DNA from: Rickettsiaceae bacterium
GTDB lineage: Bacteria; Pseudomonadota; Alphaproteobacteria; Rickettsiales; Rickettsiaceae
Direction: 5' to 3'
DNA: 35,335 bases
Assembly: GCA_020697135.1 (NCBI GenBank)
Contig: JAJFBM010000013.1
Location: forward strand, 1-35,335
The notes under the pieces were generated by a model. It was not told the origin of the DNA, did no database searches, and saw only the letters and a program-made list of their open reading frames with translations. Of the stretch, positions 1-8,134 are shown one piece after another. Position numbers and translations under genes: made by a program. How positions within the stretch are numbered: position 1 is the stretch's first letter; every line of letters begins with the position of its first letter.

Positions 1-489
1 ATCATTGAAAAAGCGATTGTTACTAATAAAACAAGGTTTAATGATCGTAAAATAGACATCATAACAGAAATAAATTCTAACATACCAAAACTCATATGTG
101 ATGGAAGAAGGATACTCCAAGCAATAAATAATATATTAAGTAACTCTATAAAATACTCCAAAGACTATACAACTATTACTATCTCTGCTAAAATTGTAAA
201 CGAAAAAATGTATATTTCGATTACAGACCAAGGTATTGGAATGTCAGGAGAAGAAATTAAGATAGCTTTTACCAAATATGGAACTGTGAGAAAGAAGAAT
301 TTTAGCTTTATTCAGTCATATGGGTTAGGGCTACCTATCGTTAAGAAATTAATTGAGGCTCATGATGCTGAATTGCAAGTGAGTAGTAAGGTAAATGAAG
401 GTACTGTGGTTACTATTATTTTTCCTAAATATAAATTAATTTATAACAAAATAAAATTTTTAGGGAAATCAGCTGGAGAGCTCAAATGA
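1..489 (+). CDS. Sensor histidine kinase, C-terminal part (5' truncated by window edge)
   Basis: The reading frame is open from base 1 and encodes 162 residues of a GHKL/HATPase_c ATP-binding domain. The kinase boxes are visible in order: an N box (ILSNSIKYS), a G1 box (DQGIGMS) and a G2 box (GLGLPIVKKLIEAH), then the last beta strands (GTVVTIIFP). The dimerisation/phosphoacceptor domain and any sensor domain lie upstream of the window. There is no receiver domain after the ATPase, so it is a plain rather than hybrid kinase at this end. Its TGA overlaps the rodA ATG by four bases (ATGA), so the two are probably co-transcribed and translationally coupled. The sensed signal cannot be read from this fragment. 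I am confident of the domain but not of the specific kinase. Confidence 0.88.
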   Translation: MIEKAIVTNKTRFNDRKIDIITEINSNIPKLICDGRRILQAINNILSNSIKYSKDYTTITISAKIVNEKMYISITDQGIGMSGEEIKIAFTKYGTVRKKNFSFIQSYGLGLPIVKKLIEAHDAELQVSSKVNEGTVVTIIFPKYKLIYNKIKFLGKSAGELK

Positions 490-1613
490 GTGGAGATCTT
501 AATTCAATAAACTCTATAAAAGCTAAATTGAAGCACATACCATACAGTTTGGTTTTACTAATAACAATTACATGTCTTTATGGGTTTTTAATTCTTTATT
601 CTGCAGGGGGGTCTAGTTTTTACCCTTGGGCTTATAAGCAAATAATCTTCTTCCTAATATTTCTGCCTATAATGTTTTTTATTGCGGTAATTGATATAAG
701 GAAAATTTTTAATTACTCATATATATTCTACCTTTGGGTGGTAGTAATGTTAGTGCTTGTGCATCTACTTGGTCATACTGCTATGGGCGCTAAACGGTGG
801 TTTAGCCTAGGCTTTATTAAAATTCAACCTTCTGAGCCAGCAAAAATTGCAATTATTTTAATGCTTGCAAGATATTTTCACGCCCTATCTTTAAAAGAAA
901 TAGGGCAAATTAAATATGTTATACCAGCTGTCATTGCTGTGTTAATCCCGGTTGGGCTTATTGTTAAACAACCAGATCTTGGTACAGGGTTAATAACTTT
1001 AACTGTTTCTGGCATTATATTTTTTATAGCAGGTATTAGGCTTTGGAAATTTGTAGTAGTAATAATAACAGCTGGCGTGTCGATGCCAATTATTTGGAAT
1101 TTTCTTTATGACTATCAGAAAAAAAGAATATTAATGTTTTTAGAGCCTGAGAGCGATAGGTTAGGTGCTGGTTATAATATTATACAGTCTAAAATTGCTA
1201 TTGGCTCAGGAGGCTTTTTTGGCAAGGGTTTATTTAATGGCACTCAGAGTCAATTAGAATTTTTACCTGAACATCAGACAGATTTTATCTTTTCAACACT
1301 TGCTGAAGAGATGGGTTTTGTTGGAAGCTTTATTTTATTATTATTATATTTTTTTATTACTTATTTAAGCTTATCAATTGCGCTAGGATGCAAATCAACC
1401 TTTGGTAGGTTAGTTGTAGTTGGTATCACATCGCTTTTTTTCTTTCACGTCTTTATTAATATTGGAATGGTAATGGGGCTGCTACCTGCTGTTGGAATTC
1501 CTCTGCCTTTTATGTCTTATGGTGGTACAATGATGGGGTCAATGTTAATAGGTTTTGGCCTAATTTTTAACGTACATGTTCACCAACGTGTTAAAATAAG
1601 CAAGGATTTATAA
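486..1613 (+). CDS. rodA: RodA, SEDS-family peptidoglycan glycosyltransferase
   Basis: This 375-residue polytopic membrane protein of the FtsW/RodA/SpoVE (SEDS) family polymerises lipid II for side-wall elongation together with the class B PBP encoded two genes downstream. Family hallmarks are WFSLGFIKIQPSEPAK in the first third, the loop EHQTDFIFSTLAEEMG with the conserved catalytic-loop Asp, and the C-terminal PLPFMSYGGT followed by a glycine-rich last helix. I prefer RodA over FtsW because mreD and mrdA are its neighbours and because the length is about 370 residues. The start overlaps the upstream kinase stop (ATGA), and the stop overlaps the mreD start (TAATG). This is a tightly packed operon. 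Confidence 0.93.
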   Translation: MSGDLNSINSIKAKLKHIPYSLVLLITITCLYGFLILYSAGGSSFYPWAYKQIIFFLIFLPIMFFIAVIDIRKIFNYSYIFYLWVVVMLVLVHLLGHTAMGAKRWFSLGFIKIQPSEPAKIAIILMLARYFHALSLKEIGQIKYVIPAVIAVLIPVGLIVKQPDLGTGLITLTVSGIIFFIAGIRLWKFVVVIITAGVSMPIIWNFLYDYQKKRILMFLEPESDRLGAGYNIIQSKIAIGSGGFFGKGLFNGTQSQLEFLPEHQTDFIFSTLAEEMGFVGSFILLLLYFFITYLSLSIALGCKSTFGRLVVVGITSLFFFHVFINIGMVMGLLPAVGIPLPFMSYGGTMMGSMLIGFGLIFNVHVHQRVKISKDL

Positions 1614-2116
1614 TGAATATATTTAAGCTGAAATTTCGTGAATTTGTAGTTTATTCACTTTTTTATAGTTTACTTATAATTATAAGTATTATACCACTAG
1701 CTAGTTTCAGATTAGGGGAGTTAAGTTCTATATTTCCGGCGATAGAAATAGTAATAATCTTTTACTTCTCTATATATAAACCATCTATTTTGCCTTTATG
1801 GTTATTATTTACCTACGGTATAATTTTAGACTTAGTTTATGGTTTAGCTGTAGGCATATCAGTTATTCCAGTAATCATTATTAGTTTTCTTCTGAGAAAT
1901 CAAAGGCAAATATTTAACAGAAAGGAATTTAAAATAGTATTTTTAGGCTTCTCTTTAGCGTGTATATTATATTTAGGCTTAAAATATATAATTTTTTCTT
2001 GGTATTATTCCCACTTCTTTGATTTAAAACTAGTGTTAATTCAAGGCATATCAACAATTTTTATATATCCAATTATACATTATTCATTGCAACAGATTGA
2101 AAAAATTATAAAGTAA
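1613..2116 (+). CDS. mreD: MreD-like rod-shape membrane protein
   Basis: This 167-residue, very hydrophobic protein has about five predicted membrane helices and ends in a short charged tail. Sequence similarity among MreD proteins is low, so the call rests on size, topology and position between rodA and the PBP2 gene; the segment around LPLWLLFTYGIILDLVYGLAVG resembles the MreD core. MreD is an inner-membrane part of the elongasome scaffold. The ATG shares a base with the rodA stop (TAATG). The mreB and mreC genes that usually precede mreD are not in the window, and the order rodA-mreD-mrdA differs from the common mreBCD-mrdA-rodA. Confidence 0.78.
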   Translation: MNIFKLKFREFVVYSLFYSLLIIISIIPLASFRLGELSSIFPAIEIVIIFYFSIYKPSILPLWLLFTYGIILDLVYGLAVGISVIPVIIISFLLRNQRQIFNRKEFKIVFLGFSLACILYLGLKYIIFSWYYSHFFDLKLVLIQGISTIFIYPIIHYSLQQIEKIIK

Positions 2117-2164
2117 GTAATTCATGGTAGATATATTGACGATAAAGCCATAGGAAATAACAAA

Positions 2165-3958
2165 ATGATTAATGACGATATTGAAAGGAACCAGCTCTTT
2201 ACTCGCCGAGCATTTTTGTTAACTTCCGGTAAAGTTGGCTTACTGACGCTTCTAGCAGGCCGTATGTATTATATGCAGGCTCTGCGTTCAAATGAGTATA
2301 AAACCTTATCAGAGAAAAACCGAGTTAGTTTAATTGCTTTATATCCTGCAAGAGGAAATTTAATCGATAGAAATGGTAAATTAATAGCAATTAGCAATGA
2401 GAATTTTAGGATAGTCCTTGATAGGAGAGAAAATCCTAAATATAAAGAATCTTTAGATTTCTTGCAGGCTATACTGCCCTTATCGGATGCTCAAAGGCAA
2501 AAGATATATCATAAAATTCAGAGAACAGGGGTAAAAGTCCCTATAGTTTTGTTTGAACGTGCAAGCTGGCAAGAAGTTGCGTTAATTGAAGAAAATCTTC
2601 CTTATCTTCCAGGTATATATGTAGAAGTTAACAAACTTCGTTTTTATCCGTATGATTATGCAACCTCGCATTTAGTTGGCTATATAGGCAGCGTTAATGA
2701 GCAAGAGAAAAAAGATAAATTTTACCAAAATGTAGGTGAGTTTGATATAGGTAAAGCAGGTCTTGAAAAATATTATGATGAGAGTCTTAGAGGGCACTTT
2801 GGCTATAAGCAAATGGAAGTAAATGCTCATGGCCTATTCATAAGGGAGCTTGCAGAAACCAAAAGCGTTCCAGGTAAAGAACTAAATCTTACGATAGACG
2901 TAGAATTGCAAAGTGATATTTACCAAAAATTCTCAAAATATGTTGGCGGAGCAGCAATTGCGCTTGATATTCACAATGGAAATATCATGCAATTTATTTC
3001 ATCCCCTGGCTTTGATCCAAATAAATTTGTAGGGGGGGTGTCTAGCGATTATTGGCAAGAGCTATTACAAGATAGCTACAAACCGCTAATCAATAGAACA
3101 ATTAATAATAACTACCCCCCAGGTTCAATTTTTAAATTAATAGTACTGCTTGCTGCTTTGGAAGCTGGAGTAAGCCCGGAACATCAAGTAACTTGTACAG
3201 GTCATATGACAGTAGGCACCAGAAAATTTAGATGTTGGTATAAACCGGGACATGGTACTCTTGATATGTATGGTGCGATTAAGCATTCATGTAACTCATA
3301 TATGTATGCAGTAAGTAAGATAATAGGGGCTGAAGCAATAATTGCTATGGCCAAAAGATTTGGCTTTGGCGAAAAAACAGGTATTAATTTAGCGGGAGAA
3401 ATTAGTGGCTTTATTCCTGATAAAGAATGGAAAATTAATAGGCTTCGTCAAGGCTGGCAAATAGGTGATACCGTAAATACTTCAATTGGCCAAGGCTATA
3501 CGCTTGTAACACCACTACAACTTGCTTGTATGGCGGCAGCAATAGCAAATGGTGGCAAAATCTATAAGCCAAACTTTATAGCCTCTGAGATTCCACAACT
3601 TAAAAGGCAGCTTAATATTTCAGAACAGCATCTAAATATTATAAGGCAAGGTATGTTTATGGTTAGTAATTCACCAGGTGGTACAGCTTATGGTAGCAGA
3701 GTATATGATGAAAAATACAGAATTGCAGCAAAGACTGGAACTGCCCAAGTTATGTCAAAGCGGGATGATAATCATAATTTAAGTGCTGAATCAGTTCATT
3801 GGACGCAAAGGAACCATGCACTTTGTATAGGCTACGGTCCATTCGATAATCCTAGATTTGCTTGTGCTGTAGTTATTGACCATGGTGGTAGCGGCTCAAG
3901 TGCAGGAGCGCCAATGGTTCGTGATATACTTCACGGTCTAATGAAACGCTATTGTTGA
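2165..3958 (+). CDS. mrdA: Penicillin-binding protein 2 (elongasome transpeptidase)
   Basis: This 597-residue class B PBP cross-links the glycan made by RodA. A short cytoplasmic tail and one membrane helix (about residues 14-35) precede the PBP dimer domain. The transpeptidase motifs are intact: S321-I-F-K324 (within PPGSIFK, catalytic serine S321), S375-C-N377, and K523-T-G-T526. The start ATG is preceded by TAGGAAATAACAAA, which gives an AGGA-like ribosome site. It lies 48 bases after mreD, so it is probably in the same transcript. The N-terminus contains TRRAFLL just before the helix, which looks like a twin-arginine motif, but the same arrangement is common in alphaproteobacterial PBP2 and may be just positive-inside charge. 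A run of seven G at about 3032-3038 and of six C at 3115-3120 fall inside the coding frame. Confidence 0.95.
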   Translation: MINDDIERNQLFTRRAFLLTSGKVGLLTLLAGRMYYMQALRSNEYKTLSEKNRVSLIALYPARGNLIDRNGKLIAISNENFRIVLDRRENPKYKESLDFLQAILPLSDAQRQKIYHKIQRTGVKVPIVLFERASWQEVALIEENLPYLPGIYVEVNKLRFYPYDYATSHLVGYIGSVNEQEKKDKFYQNVGEFDIGKAGLEKYYDESLRGHFGYKQMEVNAHGLFIRELAETKSVPGKELNLTIDVELQSDIYQKFSKYVGGAAIALDIHNGNIMQFISSPGFDPNKFVGGVSSDYWQELLQDSYKPLINRTINNNYPPGSIFKLIVLLAALEAGVSPEHQVTCTGHMTVGTRKFRCWYKPGHGTLDMYGAIKHSCNSYMYAVSKIIGAEAIIAMAKRFGFGEKTGINLAGEISGFIPDKEWKINRLRQGWQIGDTVNTSIGQGYTLVTPLQLACMAAAIANGGKIYKPNFIASEIPQLKRQLNISEQHLNIIRQGMFMVSNSPGGTAYGSRVYDEKYRIAAKTGTAQVMSKRDDNHNLSAESVHWTQRNHALCIGYGPFDNPRFACAVVIDHGGSGSSAGAPMVRDILHGLMKRYC

Positions 3959-4371
3959 TACTCCTCGTATTTTAGCTTTATACTATGTTACGGCTCATCT
4001 ATAATCCGCACGTAGGTCTATTACGCTTACGTTTATATATCTGCACGGCGCCTTGTCAAAAGCTAAACTACTGGAGACTCTTCAAGCAAGAGATTGTCGA
4101 TTTACTTTGTCAATTTAATACTTAGTCGCAATAAAAAAACTGATATTATCATACTCTTTCTTGCCTTTAGGTAAATAAAAAAAAGGGGGGAGGGGGTAAC
4201 TCTGGCAACTAACTTTTGCTCCTTAGAACGATTATAATAAGCAAATCCGAGGTGTATTTACTACATAGGTACATTTTTCTTGTATAAAATTTGCCTATAT
4301 TTACAATGTTAACGCTTTAAAAAGTGAAGCAGTATAAACTCTAGAAATTAGAATTTAGGATTATTACCAAA
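3959..4371. other. 413-base intergenic spacer with a decayed palindromic element and a G-rich tract
   Basis: No credible gene is present. The first part (about 3966-4077) reads as an imperfect inverted repeat: a left arm with TTTTAGCTTTATACTATG and a right arm whose complement reads TTTAGCTTTTGACAAGG, with further partial matches inward (CATCTATAATCCGCACGTA against the complement of TACGTTTATATATCTGC). At 4177-4196 an A-tract runs into GGGGGGAGGGGG, which is striking in this AT-rich DNA. The last 150 bases are AT-rich and probably hold the promoter of the downstream gene, but no single -35/-10 pair stands out. Confidence 0.5.
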
Positions 4372-5088
4372 ATGAGACGTTTTAGAAAATCTGTTTACTT
4401 TTTAGTCGCATTATTATTTATAGTTTATTTTGTATCTATTATTTATACGCCCAAAATGGTGCATATTGATAAATATGATTTCAGCGAAGTACATGCAGGA
4501 CTCAGCAGAAACAATACTGACCTTATTTATGGAATGAAAGCTTTTAACGGCGCTCCTGAGATTGCTGTACTAATAAATTATTTCAAAAAGAAATATGAAT
4601 TAAATACTGCTGTTGAGACCGGTACTTTTATAGGTAGTACTGCAGCATTACTTGCTACAACTTTTGATAAGGTTCACACAATTGAAATAGTTGAAAAAAA
4701 TTTAAATCGTGCAAAAGAAAATTTAAAAGATTATCGTAATATTAGATTTTACTTAGGTAGTTCGCCTGAAATACTTGCTAGTTTAGTTGAAAAGTTACAG
4801 AAAAAAAATGTTTTATTTTACCTTGATGCGCATTGGCAGGAATATTGGCCAATACTTGATGAGCTAAAAATTATCAGTAAAATTTATAATAAAAATACTG
4901 TGATTTTAATTGATGATATTAAAGTACCTGGGCGCTTTGATATTGATTATGATAAATATGATTCTAAAGAACTTTCATTGGAGTTTATAAAATCTACCTT
5001 GGACGAAAATTTTAAAGACTATAAAGTCCAATTTATCCTGCCAAAATACAATGAAAGTAGAGCGAAGTTACTTATTACATTTTCTTAA
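4372..5088 (+). CDS. Membrane-anchored class I SAM-methyltransferase-like protein
   Basis: This is a 238-residue protein with an N-terminal membrane helix (about residues 8-26, flanked by RRFRK) and no clear signal-peptidase site, so it looks like a signal-anchored protein with the rest outside the cytoplasm. Residues 78-185 look like a Rossmann-type methyltransferase: VETGTFIGSTA (81-91) matches the glycine-rich SAM motif I, HTIEIVEKN (102-110) gives the acidic end of strand 2, and LFYLDAHWQ (148-156) and VILIDDI (177-183) match later strands. The putative substrate is unknown. A SAM-dependent fold on the far side of the membrane would be odd, because SAM is cytoplasmic. The fold could be reused, or the helix could place the domain inside. 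It stands alone, with spacers on both sides. Confidence 0.62.
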   Translation: MRRFRKSVYFLVALLFIVYFVSIIYTPKMVHIDKYDFSEVHAGLSRNNTDLIYGMKAFNGAPEIAVLINYFKKKYELNTAVETGTFIGSTAALLATTFDKVHTIEIVEKNLNRAKENLKDYRNIRFYLGSSPEILASLVEKLQKKNVLFYLDAHWQEYWPILDELKIISKIYNKNTVILIDDIKVPGRFDIDYDKYDSKELSLEFIKSTLDENFKDYKVQFILPKYNESRAKLLITFS

Positions 5089-5295
5089 GTAGCATAATTG
5101 TCGTAAGCTTAAGCGACTGTCTGTAAGCGCGATACTTCTTCTTATCTTTCAAACTAGTGGTGTGACCACGGCGAAATAAAAAATCTTCAAATTTAAATTT
5201 ATTATCTAAAGTTGAAAAAATAGGCTTGAATAGTAACGATTAAGTATTATATAAAAGATTAGTAGCTTAAAGTTTAATTTTTATGGAGATAATAA

Positions 5296-6465
5296 ATGTT
5301 TAGTAAGATATTAATAGGTTTAATCGCCTTAATTCCCTTAATGGCAACTGCTGCCCCGCTTGAAGTTATATCTATTTATAATGAGGGGAAAATAGGAGAT
5401 CAAAGCCAAGTAAAAGGGATTAAAGAGTCATTAAATAAAAAATTTGGTGGTAACATAGATGTAGTCGAGTTTAACGACACTCAACTTGAAGAAATTAGAT
5501 CATATCTTAAAGACAATCCTAAATATAAAATTATAGTTGCATCTGGTGAGCCTGGGATTAAGTTATATGATTCTTTAAAAGGATCGATAGACCCTAAAAA
5601 CACACTAGCAACATATAGTAGCCATATGGCAGTAAAAGATTACGAGAAAATTCTTGGTACGGTAAAACTTTGGGCTCTTCCAAAGCATGTTGTTAATGCT
5701 AAATTTAATATTCTAGATAAATCTAATAGTTTAAAAGGTACTAAGATAGTCCCAGTTGTTGGTGTTCCTCATAATGTAACCCAGGATGAGCTCAAAGCAG
5801 AATATGCTAAATATAAAGATCATTTTAAAAATGTTAAAGGTGATTTTGTTGTAATAATACTTGGTGGTGATGCTCCTGATGAAAATGGAAAAATGCAATA
5901 CTATCATAATAGTGAAGCAATGAAACTTGCTAATGTAATTAGTACATTTGCTAATCATAAAAACCTATCAGTGCTTGTTTTTAACGGTCCTAGAACTGGA
6001 TTACATGATGATAATGGTAAAATTGATAAAGAAGCTCATAGAACTAAGTTAGATCATGTGACTAATAAGTTCCAAGAAATAATTACGCAGAACGTACCAA
6101 GTGATAGGCTTTTTATTTATGATTTTAAACATGGTGAGCCATCTCTTTATAAAGCAGGTCTTGGTTTTGCGCTTGAAAAACATGCCGAAGTATTTGTTCC
6201 TGGGGAGTCTACTTCTATGATTAGTGAAGCTGTTGATAATTTATCTGCAGACGAAGTTATTATTGTTAGTAACGATGCAATGAATAAAATGCATGAAGCG
6301 CATGTCAGAAGCGTCTTAGACTCAGGTCAAGCAAAATTATATAATTATAGCGACAAGGATATTGATAGAAAAAGCCATAAGCCTAATAATAACCATGTAA
6401 CAGCAGCCGATGTTTTTGCTGGGGAAATTTATAAGGAAGTAAATAAGACTTTTAAGATTAAGTAA
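5296..6465 (+). CDS. Exported ELM1-like (mitochondrial-fission ELM1 / DUF1022 family) protein
   Basis: This is a 389-residue protein. A Sec signal peptide covers residues 1-19 or 20 (hydrophobic core FSKILIGLIALIPLM, then AxA at A17-T-A19). The mature part follows the ELM1 family (PF06258) pattern: GKIGDQSQVKGIKESL (31-46) near the N-terminus, VPVVGVPHNVTQDELKA (152-168), VIILGGDAP (186-194), VFNGPRTG (228-235) at the place of the family's SRRT-like strand, and VPGESTSMISEA (301-312) at the place of the nucleotide-sugar-like TGDSxSMxSEA site. Bacterial ELM1 proteins look like GT-B glycosyltransferases; plant ELM1 recruits dynamin to mitochondria. The function here is unknown. A good Shine-Dalgarno sequence (TGGAGAT) precedes the ATG. 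An export signal on this family is unusual. Confidence 0.68.
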   Translation: MFSKILIGLIALIPLMATAAPLEVISIYNEGKIGDQSQVKGIKESLNKKFGGNIDVVEFNDTQLEEIRSYLKDNPKYKIIVASGEPGIKLYDSLKGSIDPKNTLATYSSHMAVKDYEKILGTVKLWALPKHVVNAKFNILDKSNSLKGTKIVPVVGVPHNVTQDELKAEYAKYKDHFKNVKGDFVVIILGGDAPDENGKMQYYHNSEAMKLANVISTFANHKNLSVLVFNGPRTGLHDDNGKIDKEAHRTKLDHVTNKFQEIITQNVPSDRLFIYDFKHGEPSLYKAGLGFALEKHAEVFVPGESTSMISEAVDNLSADEVIIVSNDAMNKMHEAHVRSVLDSGQAKLYNYSDKDIDRKSHKPNNNHVTAADVFAGEIYKEVNKTFKIK

Positions 6466-6480
6466 TTACTCAATAAAATA

Positions 6481-6510
6481 TTTAGACTACTCTGTAAAGG
6501 GTAGTCTAAA
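6481..6510. terminator. Hairpin between two convergent genes
   Basis: A perfect 10-bp stem (TTTAGACTAC / GTAGTCTAAA) closes a 10-base loop. It sits between the ends of the converging genes at 5296-6465 (+) and 6527-7234 (-). The stem starts and ends with A/T runs on both strands, so it may serve as a bidirectional terminator. Confidence 0.7.
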
Positions 6511-6526
6511 ATTTCCTAATTATACT

Positions 6527-7234
6527 TTATAAATCCATATCTGGATCGTTAGGCTCAGGGAATGTAACTATATTTGTAATTACCTCATTAGGTAAAGAAA
6601 GCTTAAGATGATCTTCTGTTTGTTGTATTAAACCATCTGATATTCTGTTAGTATTTCCTTTATAAATATGCCCGAAATCACTAGGTTCAAGGAAATTTCC
6701 GATGTGGGACACTATCTCTGCAGGAATAGCTGAAAGCACATTTCCTTTATTTATTTCAGTAAGAGGATATTTACATACTTGAAGATGTTCTAAAAAATAT
6801 ATATTCCAAGGTTTGTTTTTAAAATCTTTCTCTGCTGTATATGCAGTGTTAAATAGATCTTTAAATTCTTGATTTATTTCTGATCCAAAATCATTATTAT
6901 GGATAATAGCTTTAATAATTGGAAATAAATCTTCAACCGCTTTAACGTCCTTTTTTAAAGCTGTTTTAAAATGATCAATGTTTGTATTAAAAATCTCTTT
7001 TTCACGTAGATATATTTTTTCAGTCTTAGATAACGGACGAAGATAACTTCGATAAACAAAGCTATTCAAACTAAATTGTTGAGTAGGTTGGGCTCTAAGG
7101 TCTGATAACGTATTGTTAATATCTTTAATAAGTTCCTGGCTTTCTTTCATTGTAGGTATAATTTCTGTACACAAAAAAATTAATAAATCTTGATCTGATA
7201 TATTCTTATATTGCAGCTTTACTTCGTTTCTCAT
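6527..7234 (-). CDS. Hypothetical protein with two F-box-like motifs (candidate secreted effector)
   Basis: This is a 235-residue protein without a signal peptide or membrane helix. Residues 1-160 are charged and helical, with no family I recognise. Residues 168-188 (LSAIPAEIVSHIGNFLEPSD) and 212-230 (LSLPNEVITNIVTFPEPND) both fit the F-box core, LPxE followed by I..I and then L or F..xxD. The two motifs also resemble each other (PxE[IV]xxxIxxFxEPxD), which suggests an internal duplication, the second copy ending at the C-terminus. F-box motifs bind Skp1 of eukaryotic SCF ubiquitin ligases and are known in secreted effectors of intracellular bacteria. Effector status here is inference, supported by type IV secretion genes at 22033-23492. 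It stands alone and converges on the ELM1-like gene. Confidence 0.6.
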   Translation of the reverse strand: MRNEVKLQYKNISDQDLLIFLCTEIIPTMKESQELIKDINNTLSDLRAQPTQQFSLNSFVYRSYLRPLSKTEKIYLREKEIFNTNIDHFKTALKKDVKAVEDLFPIIKAIIHNNDFGSEINQEFKDLFNTAYTAEKDFKNKPWNIYFLEHLQVCKYPLTEINKGNVLSAIPAEIVSHIGNFLEPSDFGHIYKGNTNRISDGLIQQTEDHLKLSLPNEVITNIVTFPEPNDPDMDL

Positions 7235-7343
7235 AAATTAACAATCCTTGATATTTATTTAATTTTATAAATAATATCATATAAAGTATATAGCAATACT
7301 TGTCAAGGTTTAGTTAATTTAATTTAAAACCTTAAATAACCTT

Positions 7344-8000
7344 CTATCGATATTTCTTCTCAATCTGTTCCTTTGTAAGTCTAGCTGGAGGGCCGAACAT
7401 ATCAGGATTTTTTATGATGAAGAGATCAGGGTTAAATGCATTAACATTAACATAATTGGAAAATTTAATCGAAGTGATATTTCCATTTAGATCAACAAGT
7501 TCAATTTTACTCAAAGTGCGTTTTGCCTTATCAAACTCTACATGCGCTCTGCGATCATCATCTTTTGTCTCAACTATAAGTAATAATTTACCATTTTGCT
7601 CGTTCGCATCCAGGATTTTAAAATATTTATCTAGGTTTTCGTCCCCTGCAAGCAGATAGGTGAGAAGATTTTCCTTAGCCGGAATACGGCTAATTTGGCT
7701 CATCTCATAATCGTAAAGTGTGATAAAATTTTTACTACTTGTAATAAGTAAAGGGTAGGGTGGATAATAGTTGCAGCGGAAATCATGTGGCTTTGATAAT
7801 AATAATTTTCCATGATGTTTCGCTCCATTCGGATCAGTCTGTGTAAAATCTGCTGCAATAGACTTCATTGCTGCAAGATATGACTTAGCCTCTTTAATTA
7901 TTGCTGTTTTATTTGTTAGTGCAAGGCTTGTTTGAGTGTATAAGGTAATTATAGTGAATATTGTAAAAGCAATTTTATTAATATATTTCATAGTTTTCAA
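7344..8000 (-). CDS. lolA: LolA, outer-membrane lipoprotein carrier
   Basis: This is a 218-residue protein with an N-terminal signal peptide (about residues 1-28, ending near SLA). The mature part matches the LolA periplasmic chaperone, which carries lipoproteins from LolCDE to the outer membrane. Typical stretches are IAADFTQTDPNGAKHHGKLLLSKP (pattern F.Q...G..G.....kP) followed by RCNYYPPYPLLITS, LYDYEMSQISRIP and the later strand LVDLNGNITSIKFSNYV. The length is normal for the family. It is divergent from pntAA, with a shared 134-base promoter region. The lipoprotein at 31973 would be a possible client. Confidence 0.88.
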   Translation of the reverse strand: MKTMKYINKIAFTIFTIITLYTQTSLALTNKTAIIKEAKSYLAAMKSIAADFTQTDPNGAKHHGKLLLSKPHDFRCNYYPPYPLLITSSKNFITLYDYEMSQISRIPAKENLLTYLLAGDENLDKYFKILDANEQNGKLLLIVETKDDDRRAHVEFDKAKRTLSKIELVDLNGNITSIKFSNYVNVNAFNPDLFIIKNPDMFGPPARLTKEQIEKKYR

Positions 8001-8134
8001 ATTATTTATTTAATTTGTTTGATAATAATATACACAAAACATAAAAAGAAAGAGTTTTTTTTAAAAACTCTTGCATATGGTTTCTCCTTCTCCTACTCTA
8101 GAGTGAAAAACTATATAAAATATAAGCTAATTAT
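8001..8134. promoter_or_regulatory. Divergent lolA / pntAA control region with two palindromes
   Basis: This spacer between divergent genes contains an A/T-rich inverted repeat at 8050-8072 (AAGAGTTTTT / AAAAACTCTT, three-base loop) and a perfect 10-bp palindrome ACTCTAGAGT at about 8095-8104. The palindrome lies about 30 bases before the pntAA start and just upstream of a TATAAAATAT stretch. The short palindrome could be an operator, while the longer one could act as a terminator or attenuator. No Shine-Dalgarno sequence is obvious for pntAA. Confidence 0.35.
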
